DNA of 64,000 bases from Ancylostoma caninum (lineage: Eukaryota; Nematoda; Chromadorea; Rhabditida; Ancylostomatidae). The first letter of the stretch is position 1. Each line of letters starts with the position of its first letter. The stretch covers positions 496,001 through 560,000 of the forward strand of contig JBAJFG010000610.1 of NCBI GenBank assembly GCA_037903475.1, given 5' to 3'. The notes beneath the pieces were generated by a model. That model was not told the DNA's origin. It saw only the letters and a program-made list of their open reading frames with translations, and did no database searches. Below are positions 1-10,585 of the stretch, in pieces. A program made the position numbers and the translations under genes.

Positions 1-2236
1 TCGCTCCTGTGCTTTACCCTGCCTACATGATGCTCTCAAAACAGTACCGAAATATGGAACCGGCCAGCGGAGGCCGGAAACTTTTTGATAGCCCTGTACT
101 TTAGCCCCTCTAATGAACACTGTTGCGAAATTTCCCGGAAAAGTGGGCCACTTTTAGTGATGAGTAGACATTGCCTATTAAAATGGAGTTTTGTTTTGTT
201 TGTATCGCTGAGGGAGATATGGATAAATTCAACAAACCTCGATATCTCAGAAAAGGGTGATTTTTTCCGATAGATAAAATGCTGCTCAAGGTGTTCGACA
301 GTAGCTAGACCAGGCCACTAGTGGAATTTACTAAATGCCTCGCCTGTTACCATTTTGGGCTTGACTTCGAGATTCGGTTGAAGATGCCTCAGTTCTGTTG
401 AGCCAAAGAAGTGCATGTCCACTGGTGGAGCGGACAAACCCACACAGGTTCACATTCTACCAAGAAAAATTTCATTGAATGTGGCGTTAGATCTCTCCTT
501 GTAATATTGTGTTGGCCTATTTAAATTTATTTAAGTAGCATTGGCTATTTACCCAATACTAATCAGGGAAGGATACTAGCGAGGTCCTACAACTCGTAAT
601 GAAATGTATATTTACAAATGCAGTTTTTGATTCTGATTTCAAATCCTTGAGCTCTCTCTGAAGAGTTACGTGGCAAGATTTCAGCTTTTCAGAGCCCCGA
701 AATTTCGCTTCCTGGCTATATTCTGCTAAAAGATCGTACGAACTTATCTGGATCTATAACAGTGTTAAAAGCTTTGACCAGTTACAATCAGTTCACAAGT
801 TTGAGATGGTTTTCGCGCACATTTTCAAAGGAATATAATTCAAAAGTTGGATTTTGTTGGCCAGACCAGTATTATGCCACGTAGCTCTTCACAGAGAGCT
901 CCGCAGCAGATAAAGATGACGGATTTGAGATCAGCATGGAAAACTGCATATGACAGTGTACATTTCGTTACGTGTTGTCGAACCCCCTGGTATCCTTCCC
1001 TGGTTAGGCTTTTTTCCTTACATTAATGAAATAGGGAGCATAATACTTTTTATTCTAAGAGAAAATCTCAAGTTATAAAATAAAAAAAAATAAAAAAAAT
1101 AAGTTTGAACTGAGTTACGCACCTTGGGATGCGCACTTCCAAAACGGCCATTATTTATGGGACAACCTAACATATTCTGTTAAAAAATATGCGCAGGATG
1201 AAACTTTTAAACTAATTAGAACTGACTGATGTTTTTGAAACTTGCTTGAATTCGAATGGTTTCACGCGATCTTTCCGTGAAATATGTCCCAGAAAGCAAA
1301 TTCAGGCTACTTTGGGCAAGCTTTAATCATACCATGTAACTCTTTATGTATCGCTACGCAGCAGATAAGGTAAATGGATTTGAGATCAGCGTCACAATCT
1401 GTATTTGACAATATACATCTCATACGAATTGTCGACCCCCTAGTATCTTTACCTGGGCAGGAAGAGCTGATAGGCCTATACACCAGTTGCGCTCATGCAC
1501 TTCTGCGAAGTTGGACTGGAGTGAGACCAGAGATAGTGACTGAAGGACTGGCAGCATTTGAAGGACTGAGGCGGCTGGTTTTCAACAGGTCTCAGCAAGA
1601 GGATCTGACTAGGGCCGGCCCTAGGGGAGAAACCTCTATCTGCGGCTCCACAAACGCGCTGGACAAGCCCTACTGCAGAAAAAAAAACGTACTCTAGATT
1701 GTAATTTGTATCGTGTTTTCGTTGTATGGCATGTAAGATGTGTAGGTACGTATGAATTAATGTCTATTTAATCATGTCCACTCATAAATATAAAACATGT
1801 GGAAGTCTCAAACTTAGGTACTTGTAACATCTCTTGGCCAACTTTGCGATTTACCTTCACGCAAACACAAATGCTTGGGCTGAATGCTGCTCTCATGCTT
1901 CTCACGGATGATGCAAATCTGATGAGGGTGTTGACTTTAGCAGCGACGAAACCATAAAATTGGGGTTCCGAGAAATTGTAGCACGGTTGCGGAACTTTCT
2001 AGAAAGATTCCCTCGGTCATTGCACTTGCCCGCAGACGATGTGACCTCTGCATATGCAGAGGTCGTGACGTAATTTGACGAATTTTCACTCTTATTAGTT
2101 CACTTCGCGGTGCATGAGCCGCAAAGTACCAATGACCGCTATTATACATTGAATAAAAATCTGATCAAACAATGACACTTCTCCGTATTTAATAACACTG
2201 CGAAAACCGGTGGCAGCAATAACGTTTTCAACTACT
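1..2236. other. 5' intergenic stretch, no gene recognised
   Basis: No open frame here has recognisable protein character. The longest, at 1374-1697 on the + strand (107 codons), lies partly in a diverged direct duplication and has no known domain. The DNA is AT-rich with short A runs. The only structure seen is the duplication listed separately. The 3' part must contain the promoter of the lipase gene that starts at 2237, but no core promoter motif stands out. Confidence 0.6.
877..1460. repeat. Diverged direct duplication of ~130 bp
   Basis: Segments 877-1010 and 1327-1460 align along their length, sharing CGCAGCAGATAA, GGATTTGAGATCAGC and a stretch reading roughly GTCGA-CCCCCT-GTAT. They are spaced by ~450 bp. 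The first copy is frame-broken while the second lies in a 107-codon open frame. It could be a duplicated exon of an old gene or part of a dispersed repeat. The sequence alone does not decide. Confidence 0.55.
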
Positions 2237-4426
2237 ATGCATCCACTCACTCGATGCTCCGTTTCCTGTGAGTCTCTAAAAACTAAGACGGCCCTAAGAT
2301 GCTGATATCACTATTTTTTCAGTGTTTCTCATCACAGTCTTAGGAAAATGCCTGTTAGCAAGAGGTTTTGATGAATATACCGATGAAATGGCTCGACTTA
2401 AATTCTTCCTACTGGCGGCAGCAGCCTATTCTTCCACTCCCCAGCGCTGCATCATGAACTTGTTTACCAATGCTTCTGTGAGCGTAGTTCTTTACATTTA
2501 TTTATATATGCTACCAGTTGTCGTTAAACAGAATGAAGAAGGAGAAACTATGTATAATTAGGGAACAACTAAAAGAGCCGATAACACTTCATTTTGTGAA
2601 TCACGGGTTGAATACAAGTGTAATTTCAGTGAATCTTTTTGGTCAAGTAAATGAAACGTTTTTTGATGAAACGCTCCAATCCTCTTTCATTATAGCTAGA
2701 CACATACTTCTCTGGCAAATGCGACTCTGATCCAAGTGATTCTTGCGCAGGTTTCACAGCCGTGTTGCATGACGAAAAGGCCATTGTACTCAGCTTTAGG
2801 TGGATAAATAATTAGTCTACTTACTTTTTTTGCTGAGGGCTGGATGTGGGAACGAAACACTCCGTGAATAGAAGCTTATAATGTCGTGACTACTTTTGGT
2901 ATGACAATCTTCATTCACTGTTGCCGAAATAACGTAGCAACCAGAATTTTTTTTAGAAAAAAAAGGTTCTTAAAAAGTTCAAAAAAAAAACGGGTTGCTT
3001 GGTAGTGTCGGGGAGAGTTTGGATTCAATTGAAAAATTTTGATGATTGTGTTATTAAAAGAAGTTACAGGGGAACAATGAGGTTCATGCAGCTTGTCGAG
3101 GAAGCAGACCTAAGCGCATTTCATGAGAAGGTATGATGGATTAGCTTGTCACCATAACAATGCTTTCTATAACCATCCTTTTCTCCTGAAAACCCAACTC
3201 TTTAGAAGCAATGGGTAGCTGGAGGATATGTGTCAACATATTTTTACAACGCCTTCATGGCCGTTTGGAATGGAGGACTAAAAGAGAGCCTCGAGGTTTT
3301 ACATGCAAAATACCCAGACTATGATGTATGGGTGGGTGCACCAGAACCTCCTTATAGGCTTCAAAATATTCGCTGGATATTCCAATGTTTTCTATGGTCC
3401 TAATGCTTTCGTCCAAAGAACACGCCTGCACTTTAGGTGACCGGACATTCACTCGGGGCTTCAATGGCTTCTTTAGCAGCATCATATGTTATATCGATGC
3501 AACGTATCAATGGCAGTGATGTACGGTTGATAACTTATGGACAGCCGAGGACAGGAGACTGGGCTTTCGCTGCAGCTCATAACAAACAAGTATGTCATCA
3601 TTCGAAGGTTACACGCGAATTTTTGGCGAAAATTCTGGGGAATTATTGGCTCTTATGAGGAAAACGTATACTCCTTCATTAACTTTTTCTGTAGCATGTG
3701 GAAGAGCTCGCTGGAAAAAGTACCCTGATGTGATGAAGATGCCCTCTCTGCAATAAGAGTTGAGCTCTTCAGAAAAGATAATTCAATCTGAAGAACTTCG
3801 CTACAATAATCTTTCGCTCAAATCGTATAATGACTGATTGTTTAGCTGCCCTTCTCCTATCGAGTGGTCCATTGGCGAGAAGTTGTCCCCCACATCCCTA
3901 TGAAAGGTTTCGAAGGTTACTGGCACCACGAAAGCGAGGTAACACAACCAGATCGATGATTTCTCAACCAATTTCTACGGTTTCAATGTGACTGTTTCTA
4001 TGCGAGTGCAGTAAAGAAGCGCTGCCTCTGCAAGTTTAGAGTTTTTCTCTCAACTACAGTACAAATTCAATTAGATCTATATAATTTATTTATTGAACCG
4101 AACATTGTACAGAGGAGTGATTCATTTCACTATTTTCAGGTTTTCTATCCATACAATATGAGGAAAGGAGCCAACTTCACCATCTGTCATGGTAAGTTTG
4201 GACTTATGGATGTGTTCATAAGTCAATGTTACATGATGATTATGTTTATATTTCCACAGCTGACGAAAGCTGGCACTGCAGTGATGGTCTTCTCTACGAC
4301 CTTTCAGTCTATGATCACCTACATTATTTTAATATAGACGTAAGCGAATACGGAGAAAACGGATGTTCTGGTGTCGCTGTGGCTCCCCCCACTACAGATT
4401 TTGACTATAATGAGTTATTAAGATAA
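2237..4426 (+). CDS. Secreted class 3 (fungal-type) lipase, nine exons
   Basis: Frame-consistent exons are 2237-2267, 2323-2477, 2696-2799, 3070-3130, 3206-3331, 3437-3589, 3846-3938, 4140-4191 and 4260-4426 (942 nt, 313 residues plus stop). All introns are GT-AG. The start at 2237 was chosen because it gives a hydrophobic signal peptide (MHPLTRCSVSLFLITVLG) and the right phase into exon 2. The protein has the Lipase_3 layout: a DEKAIVLSFRGT strand and oxyanion region (residues ~88-99), the nucleophile elbow GHSLG with Ser164, a RVVHWREVVPHIP segment (216-228), and a DHLHYF histidine segment with His278. Family members hydrolyse ester bonds of triacylglycerols. This one would be secreted. The usual catalytic Asp of the (H)xRDxVPHxP segment is Glu222 here. 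Length is typical for nematode family members. The assignment to family is firm; substrate and ortholog are not known. Confidence 0.94.
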
Positions 4427-4438
4427 GTTTGATGGGCA

Positions 4439-4444
4439 AATAAA
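4439..4444 (+). promoter_or_regulatory. Polyadenylation signal of the lipase gene
   Basis: A canonical AATAAA lies 13 bases after the TAA stop of the lipase gene. Such a short 3' UTR is normal in nematodes. Confidence 0.7.
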
Positions 4445-5850
4445 CAATTCTACTCAGATGTTAAATTTTCCTACGATCAAAACAAAACAGTAGATCGCAG
4501 TACTCACATTTGCAAGCATTGGTGATAACACAAGATTCAAAAGAAACCCTAACGAAAACCATGACATCATTCCCAGCGAGTTTTTCCAACTGCTGTACTA
4601 GCATTGTTGATACGTTTGTGGCCGGTGAGTGCCCAGGTATTCTATGTAGTGTGCCTAACCATCCCCTTTTTAAGAGCATTCTACCACTGTACCAGCATGT
4701 GCAGGTCCGACCAATGAAGATTTTCGGAACAACCATTTGAAAACACGGGAAGGGTGCTTCCCCAAGCTCCTATCATCCTCCACTGTTAGCTACATTTCCT
4801 GCTGCGTCGCCCCAATGCAGACCGGTAAAGTGGCTGCTCACAGTCGACTGGTTAGCCAACGATAACTCTGGACAACAAGTGCTCGAACGTTTCTCTCAAA
4901 AGCAGTACTTGTATCTGAAGCCGCCACAGAACCGAGCTTGAGCAGATAACTAGCCAAAATTCCAGATGTAAGTCAACAATCTGTAAAACCTGCACATTTC
5001 AGGGATTAAAAGCGGCCAGCGTAGAGAGTGCTTCGAGGATGTTATCATGTTTCTCTATTCCCACAAAATGATTACTTATCGCTCAGCCGCACAAGCAATC
5101 AAATTATAGAAGTACCGCTCTGGCCGTCCGGCTACCGCCGGACTTCCAGACTTCTTCTAATGCTCGCTTCGCTTGCATTAACTCATCTTATAACCACACC
5201 AATGTAACATATTGTCCTACTGATGTCCTTAATGGAAAATCAACGGGAAATGTTGCATTGCTTTTTCTAGCTATCTTTAACCTATGCTAGTAAATACGCC
5301 ATATGGTAGTAACATCCTGTTTTGGTCCAGCTTTCGTTTGATTGCAGCCGCTACCTACGACCGATTTACCGCGGAATGATGAGAGAAAATGGTTCCCGGT
5401 TCTCACATGTTATGGTTGTTAAAGCGATGAGGGTTAGCATGAGTACATAAAAGAGGGCGGTGGGGTATGGCTAGGTACAAATGGGATGGAACCAATAGTG
5501 GAGGTGGTGGCAGAGGGAAGAAAGGATAGAAACACACATTGTGCACTTACTGTAGGATGATATGGTTTGACGCTTACCAATATTGGGCCCCGATTTTGCC
5601 ATCACTTGGAAAAGAACACGTCGTACACTGTTGCTCTTCCTAACTGGCGCAGTCGCACTTCTCCAACAACACTAAGTTCCGCATACGGATAGGTACGGAT
5701 AGGTGATTACGACGCGACTATGGCTGTGAGGTGCATTCTTGGGTAGAGCTGCCCCAGCGTACAGAAGTGGGAAGTCGCCCGCTGACGTGTCCAACGGTGT
5801 GATAAGAGGATGTGCTAAAATCTCCCCGCGTCTTAACGCTTTCGAACTTT
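4445..5850. other. Intergenic, no gene recognised
   Basis: Two antiparallel open frames at about 4461-4740 (76 and 91 codons) look like chance: they have no domain, no splice support and no repeat pattern. A strong hairpin at 5119-5150 and the start of a minisatellite near 5850 are the only structures noted. Confidence 0.55.
5119..5150. repeat. Strong GC-rich hairpin (inverted repeat)
   Basis: TCTGG-cc-GTCCGGC-tacc-GCCGGAC-tt-CCAGA: 12 paired bases per arm around a 4-base loop with a symmetric 2x2 interior mismatch. Weaker outer pairing (AGAAG with CTTCT) extends it to about 5108-5157. It stands alone in AT-rich DNA. It could be a small foldback element or a structured RNA; no flanking duplication was seen. 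Confidence 0.6.
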
Positions 5851-6089
5851 TAGGCGGCGGCGCACGCTTATCACAGCAGTGGACCCGTCTCCCCCACCTC
5901 TGGGCATCGGCTCACCCTTATCACCGCAGTGGATCCGTCCCCCCCACTTCTGGACGCTGGCGCACTCTTATCACAGCGGTGGACCTGTCTCCCCCACTTC
6001 TGGGCCCCGGCGCACCCTCATCACCGCGGTGGACCCGCCTCCCCCACTTCTGAGCGCCGGCGCACCCTTATCACAGCAGTGGACCCGCA
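5850..6089. repeat. 50-bp minisatellite, ~4.4 copies
   Basis: The unit begins TTATCACAGCAGTGGACCCG and continues with a C-rich stretch CTCCCCCACTTCTGG and a GGCGCACCC end. Unit starts are near 5868, 5918, 5968, 6018 and 6068. Because 50 is not a multiple of three, the repetitive open frames across it in several phases are by-products of the repeat, not genes. Confidence 0.85.
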
Positions 6090-6173
6090 GGGAGTCTGCT
6101 AGCAACCCCGAGATATGATTGGAATGGGAAAACCGCCCTACTCTCTCTTCAAAACAGGATGAACGAATTTCGT

Positions 6174-6174
<1 letters not shown>

Positions 6175-6267
<93 letters not shown>

Positions 6268-6284
6268 GAGAGAGAGAGAGAGAG
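6175..6284. repeat. (AC)n then (AG)n microsatellite
   Basis: About 92 bp of AC repeat with one AA interruption, followed directly by about 18 bp of AG repeat. The CV and TH open frames over it are artefacts. Confidence 0.95.
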
Positions 6285-7082
6285 TAAGCCCGTTATTATA
6301 AGTCATGATGATCTATACGGTGGAAAATTAGCTATCCAGAAAATGACAAATAGAAATATGATAAATGCATCAAAAACGATGCGGTCTCTAATCTCATGCC
6401 CATCCAAATTTGGTTGAAAGCATAAATTCCTTCCGTCCAGAAGCTGACAGCGTGGGGAGAAATTACTCCCACCAAAATTCTAGCACTGTAGCAGAAAAGA
6501 ATGCTGCTCGATGTAAATGAGTTTGAAGCAGTGCCCGTCTGAGAGTTATTGACGGAAAATGATTCTCACGGACACCAGAACAGCAATTGATGCTAAATCG
6601 CTATTTTGCTCTGCTGTGAATAAGCTCGAAATGTACGCATAACAGAGAATGTAATAGGAGATCTAGTTTTTCTTGGTTCACATACAGTAAATGTAAACCG
6701 TTGTTGGACGGCTTGCAAGGAAACAGTGCCACACCACTTCTTAACACATTTTGGTTCGCAATAACCGTTATAGGAACAACATTTCTTTCATCGAGGGTTA
6801 ACAAGACGTGTTTTACCGTCCCATTTCGAGCGCTGCAGCAACAACCGACGTTTGCTCTAAGAGTAAGTTCTTGCGGAAAAAAATGGCGGGCTACGGCGGT
6901 AGCAGCGATAGCAGCCTTGTTTGCGTCTAATGACTACAGATGTTGAAACTAAGCACATTCCGATAATCACAAAGGCAGATACTACGGGTCGACGCAGGGC
7001 AACAACATATAAACATCAACAGCAAAACGCGAACACACTGAAGAAAGATTTTTTTTCACATTTGGTTGGGATCAGAATACTA
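6285..7082. other. Intergenic, nothing recognised
   Basis: No open frame with protein character and no clear repeat were seen between the microsatellite and the mariner terminus at 7083. Confidence 0.5.
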
Positions 7083-7139
7083 TTAGGTTGGTCCGGAAGT
7101 TTTGCACCCAGGTTTTTTTTTTTGAAATCAGAATCTGAT

Positions 7140-7306
7140 AGGCTTACACGTGAACTGTCGAGAACATTTGGCTGCGGCCGTGCAGTAATCGTCAGACATC
7201 TTCAAGCGCTGGGTTACAGAAAGCTGATGTCGATCTTAATTCCTCATGAATTGAGTGTCTCTTGGCCGGAAGAATGAGGGGGAGTCAATCTTTGCTTCTG
7301 CGGAAA
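7140..7306 (+). pseudogene. Mariner transposase fragment, HTH part
   Basis: In frame it reads LTRELSRTFGCGRAVIVRHL and then QALGYRKLMSILIPHELS, matching the second helix-turn-helix and linker of mariner transposases. The frame then decays, but nucleotide similarity to the two other mariners in this window continues to about 7306, where the long-TIR element begins. The part upstream, encoding the first HTH, is deleted right up to the terminal repeat. Confidence 0.8.
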
Positions 7307-8330
7307 ATCTGCGAAACAAACGCGATGTCGCGTCGGAAGCGCCGCCTCGTCATAACTGTTCATTGTGATCCATTCATAATGAAAATCACACACTTGGAAT
7401 CAGCGCACTTTGATCTACCACATATGACTTAAATTCCAAACATCCCGGGCTTTTTGCATTTTGGATGACGTCATAGCAGGCTGGCGTCAGTGACACCCGG
7501 CGGGCGCCGAGTCTCGCCTAATCGTATTCTCAGGTACCACAGACTCTTAGCAATCTCAGGAATTCGTGAGAACCTGGAATTTTCTTTGGAAAACTTCAAG
7601 ATGACTTTGCAAGAAAAGTAAAAACAGGTGATTGTCCTGAGATCCCATATTTTGCAGATTCGAGGTATCAAACCGTTAATTTTCAAATTTGACATTTTTC
7701 GTCGAAATCTGTGCATATGGGATTATGAGCAGTCGGACTACATTCACTTCCAAAGCCCACACTCTCAGAATCTCCCAGAAATAAACTGTGCTATAATCTC
7801 CATTTTATAAAGATATCACAATTTTTTATTTTAATTTCAAATTCACAATTTCACTTGACACGCAAGTCCCTATACTTGTCAAGACTCGTCGCCTGAAAAG
7901 TACTGTGCGGAGGTTGGAGATCTCAGCCTCGGTTTCGTTTTATGTCTTGTCTTTAAGAGGTTTTTTTCATCTTCTTCGGGTTTCGTTGCTTTTTCACACT
8001 TACCAGAAATTGAAATCAGATGGATGCCAATAAAAATCTTTCCATGGAACTGAACACATTTTCATCTGTTTGCACCATTTTCCTCAACTTTGCTTTAGAA
8101 TCGCCTGCAATCACTAGCACCTCTCAACTTCTCAGATCGTTGTGGGAGCCACAGTGAGGGCTCGCTTATGCGACCCCTGGGAAAGTCTGGCGTAGTCTGC
8201 AGATTCACAGTGCGATTGAAGTGATAGAAAACTGAAGGAAGACATTGTTTCATTCAAGAAAATAAGACATTTTGATTTTTCTGTAGATCACTGAAACATT
8301 TCTAGAGAAAGTCGCGTAAATTTTGAAGGA
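7307..8330 (+). repeat. Left long inverted-repeat arm
   Basis: Aligned against the reverse complement of 12545-13297. Shared blocks include the region around GGCGTCAGTGACAC, AGTCTCGCCTAATCGTAT, CAGAAATTGAAATCAGATGG and TCTGTAGATCACTGA. This arm carries about 200 bp (7700-7895) that the other lacks. No protein function is visible in it. Confidence 0.85.
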
Positions 8331-8871
8331 AAAAAGTAAAGGTCAATTGTTTAAGTAGCATTCCTTGATAACTTGATGATGACCATATCACGAAATCATC
8401 CTATAACAGGGAAATTCACAAATTACCATAGCCACAATGCGTAATTGAATACCAGCCTTGTCAATTTAACATAAATTTACGCCAATATCATACAGTTGCC
8501 AAACACTGCCGAAAGTCGACGAGGGAGAAATCCTTTGAAAAATACTCTGAATCACCTTTGTTGCTTTTCTTCTCACTATTCCCGAAAAAGTCCATTTGCA
8601 ATCTGAAGATTTCAGAAGAAATGCGAAGTCAACTTTCTTAGTTTGATAGAAAAGTGCCAAAACGCCGCGCTTCCTGCGGATGTGCAATAGCAAGCGAGAC
8701 GCCTAAGTAAATGTGATCTAAGGGTATTGGCCCCTCCAGCATGAAGAAAATGACGAATTACGCTGCTTTAGCTACATATTCATAATCCACAGAAAACGGA
8801 ACACTTTGGCGCCTAATTCATCAATATTATAATAGCTTTTTTTAAAATAAAGGAATATCATTTTCCTTCTA
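8331..8871. other. Interior of the long-TIR element, nothing recognised
   Basis: AT-rich DNA between the left arm and the nested mariner. A 75-codon - strand frame at 8466-8693 has no recognisable features. Confidence 0.4.
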
Positions 8872-10356
8872 CTAGGTTGGTCCGAAAGTCTTGCACCTAA
8901 TTTCATACTTATTTCAAAGGATGTTGAGTTCATTGTGAATAGATATCAATCAACAAAATAATTACCTTCATGATCCAGGAGTTATGGCCAATGCTTCACT
9001 AAAGCATCAGCGCCAAGTGTCAAAAACTCTGGCAGCTGCTAGTCTAAGAAGCTTAAAATCTCACTTTTTGGTTTGGTCCAATGATCGAACTTCTTTTCTC
9101 GTAGATGCAGCTTCGGAGCTCCGAGGAAGTGGTATTCAGATGGGAATAAGTCAGGAGAATAAGCAGAGTGTGATAGATCTTCCCAACCTAATTCGGCAAT
9201 TTTTTGGTGGGTAAACCATGCCACATGGGGTTGGGCGTTATCATGAAGTGGAGCAACATGGTCAATTTTTCCCAGCTCTAGGAGAGTTGCGCCTGCCATT
9301 TTCTGTACTTAAAAGGAGTAGACTTAGGTTACGCTGGCACTGATGACAGCAGTTCTCGATACACTATTCCCTCGGAATTACACCAACAACATAAAAAAAC
9401 CTTCTTTCGTGCACTTCTCCTTTTGGGTGTTTTGCAGATGGTTCCCCATCCGGAAGTCAAATTTTTCTCCTGTATGGTTAACATACAGCACCCAACTCTC
9501 ATTTCCAGAAATGAGATGATGGCGAAAGTTCCTCCTGTGTGGACGCAACAGCAAAGACTGGCAAACATTCAGTCCTGTAAGGCACTCAGTTTGTGGGAGA
9601 CTCAAGCCGTCATCACTTTTCTGTAACCCGGTGCTTCGAGATGCCTGGCGATTACTGTACAACCGCAGCCGGGTGTATCACAGTTCACATGTGGTGGCAT
9701 TTTGGGCCCGTAGTAAAGTGTCCAGTGCGATCATCGCACATCACCTTCACGGTGATGATCGCACTTCGCGTTGGAGAGGAGTATGGTGATCATAGCCACG
9801 GTGAATCGGACGGGACGTACATGAAAAACCATCGAATGTACGTGTTCCACGCATTCCCACACTTGCGAGGGTGTTTCAGCGTGTGGGGCAGTTATGAACC
9901 ATTGCAGCTAACAAGCTAGAACGAGTACGACTTGTCAGAAGCAATAGAAGCACCTCTTTGCTTCTGCAAGTCGTACACATTCAAGCTGGTTCTGTGCTGA
10001 GGGAGGAAATCAACATACCTTCGTCCGTAGGCTCGGATGAATTCTGTGTAATTCGCGCACCTGATCATACGTACCTTCACACCATCACCATACTCCGAGT
10101 GAGATGCTCCGAGTACTTCACTCGGCGTCTCTTCGCACATATCTAGTCGCCAAACGATGGCGATCATCGCCCTTCAGGGCGATGAGATCGGTGTTGGAAG
10201 GTCGTCGCGCGTGCGATCATCGTCCCAAATCTGGCGACGAGTTGTGCAGGCAGCTGATCTCACCGCCATAACACTTTACTGCGGGCCTTGATTTAAAGTC
10301 TATGGAATTCTAGATCTTAAAAAATATCTTGGTGCAAAACTTTCGGACCAAGCTAA
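8872..10356 (-). mobile_element. Nested mariner with dead transposase, itself carrying a MITE
   Basis: Terminal repeats CTAGGTTGGTCCGAAAGT (8872) and, inverted, TTAGCTTGGTCCGAAAGT (ending 10356) are flanked by TA at 8870-8871 and 10357-10358. The transposase lies on the - strand in broken pieces: SGNESWVLYVNHTGEK (first catalytic Asp region, here Asn) within 9378-9662, and LHDNAQPHVAWFTHQKIAEL with SPDLFPSEYHFL within 9039-9299. Stop codons and frame changes separate them. Removing the inserted MITE leaves ~0.9 kb, so the transposase N-terminal region is missing. Confidence 0.9.
9705..10287. mobile_element. 583-bp MITE nested in the mariner, TTG target duplication
   Basis: Ends GGCCCGTAGTAAAGTG and, inverted, GGCCCGCAGTAAAGTG. 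Flanked by TTG on both sides (9702-9704 and 10288-10290). Removing the element plus one TTG restores the spacing seen in the related mariner at 60345-62422, where the same site is empty. It contains many short internal palindromes, for example around GCGATCATCGC. A 3-bp duplication and GGG/GGCC-type ends suggest PIF/Harbinger affinity, which is an inference. Confidence 0.8.
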
Positions 10357-10585
10357 TATCAAACAAGCATCAAGCATCTGGCTCTAGGAGCATCATGAAA
10401 TTTGTTTGGGGAGCTACCTGCAGCGTCTTTTAATCGTCTCTCCATTTACAAACCTCTGACTTAAAAAGAACGCGTGTGTTCCGGATCAAAACTTGCTTCA
10501 TTGCAAAATTGCAAATGCCAAAAAAAGCTCCAATGTTGACATCGTCACCAGAGTTTCAAAAATATGGTCTTACTTCAACACATTA

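Noticed and set aside
4461..4740. Antiparallel 76- and 91-codon frames after the lipase gene
   Set aside because: Just beyond the lipase polyadenylation signal, without domains or introns. Considered chance.
5971..6417. Open frames with poly-CV and poly-TH
   Set aside because: Products of the AC/AG microsatellite and the 50-bp minisatellite.
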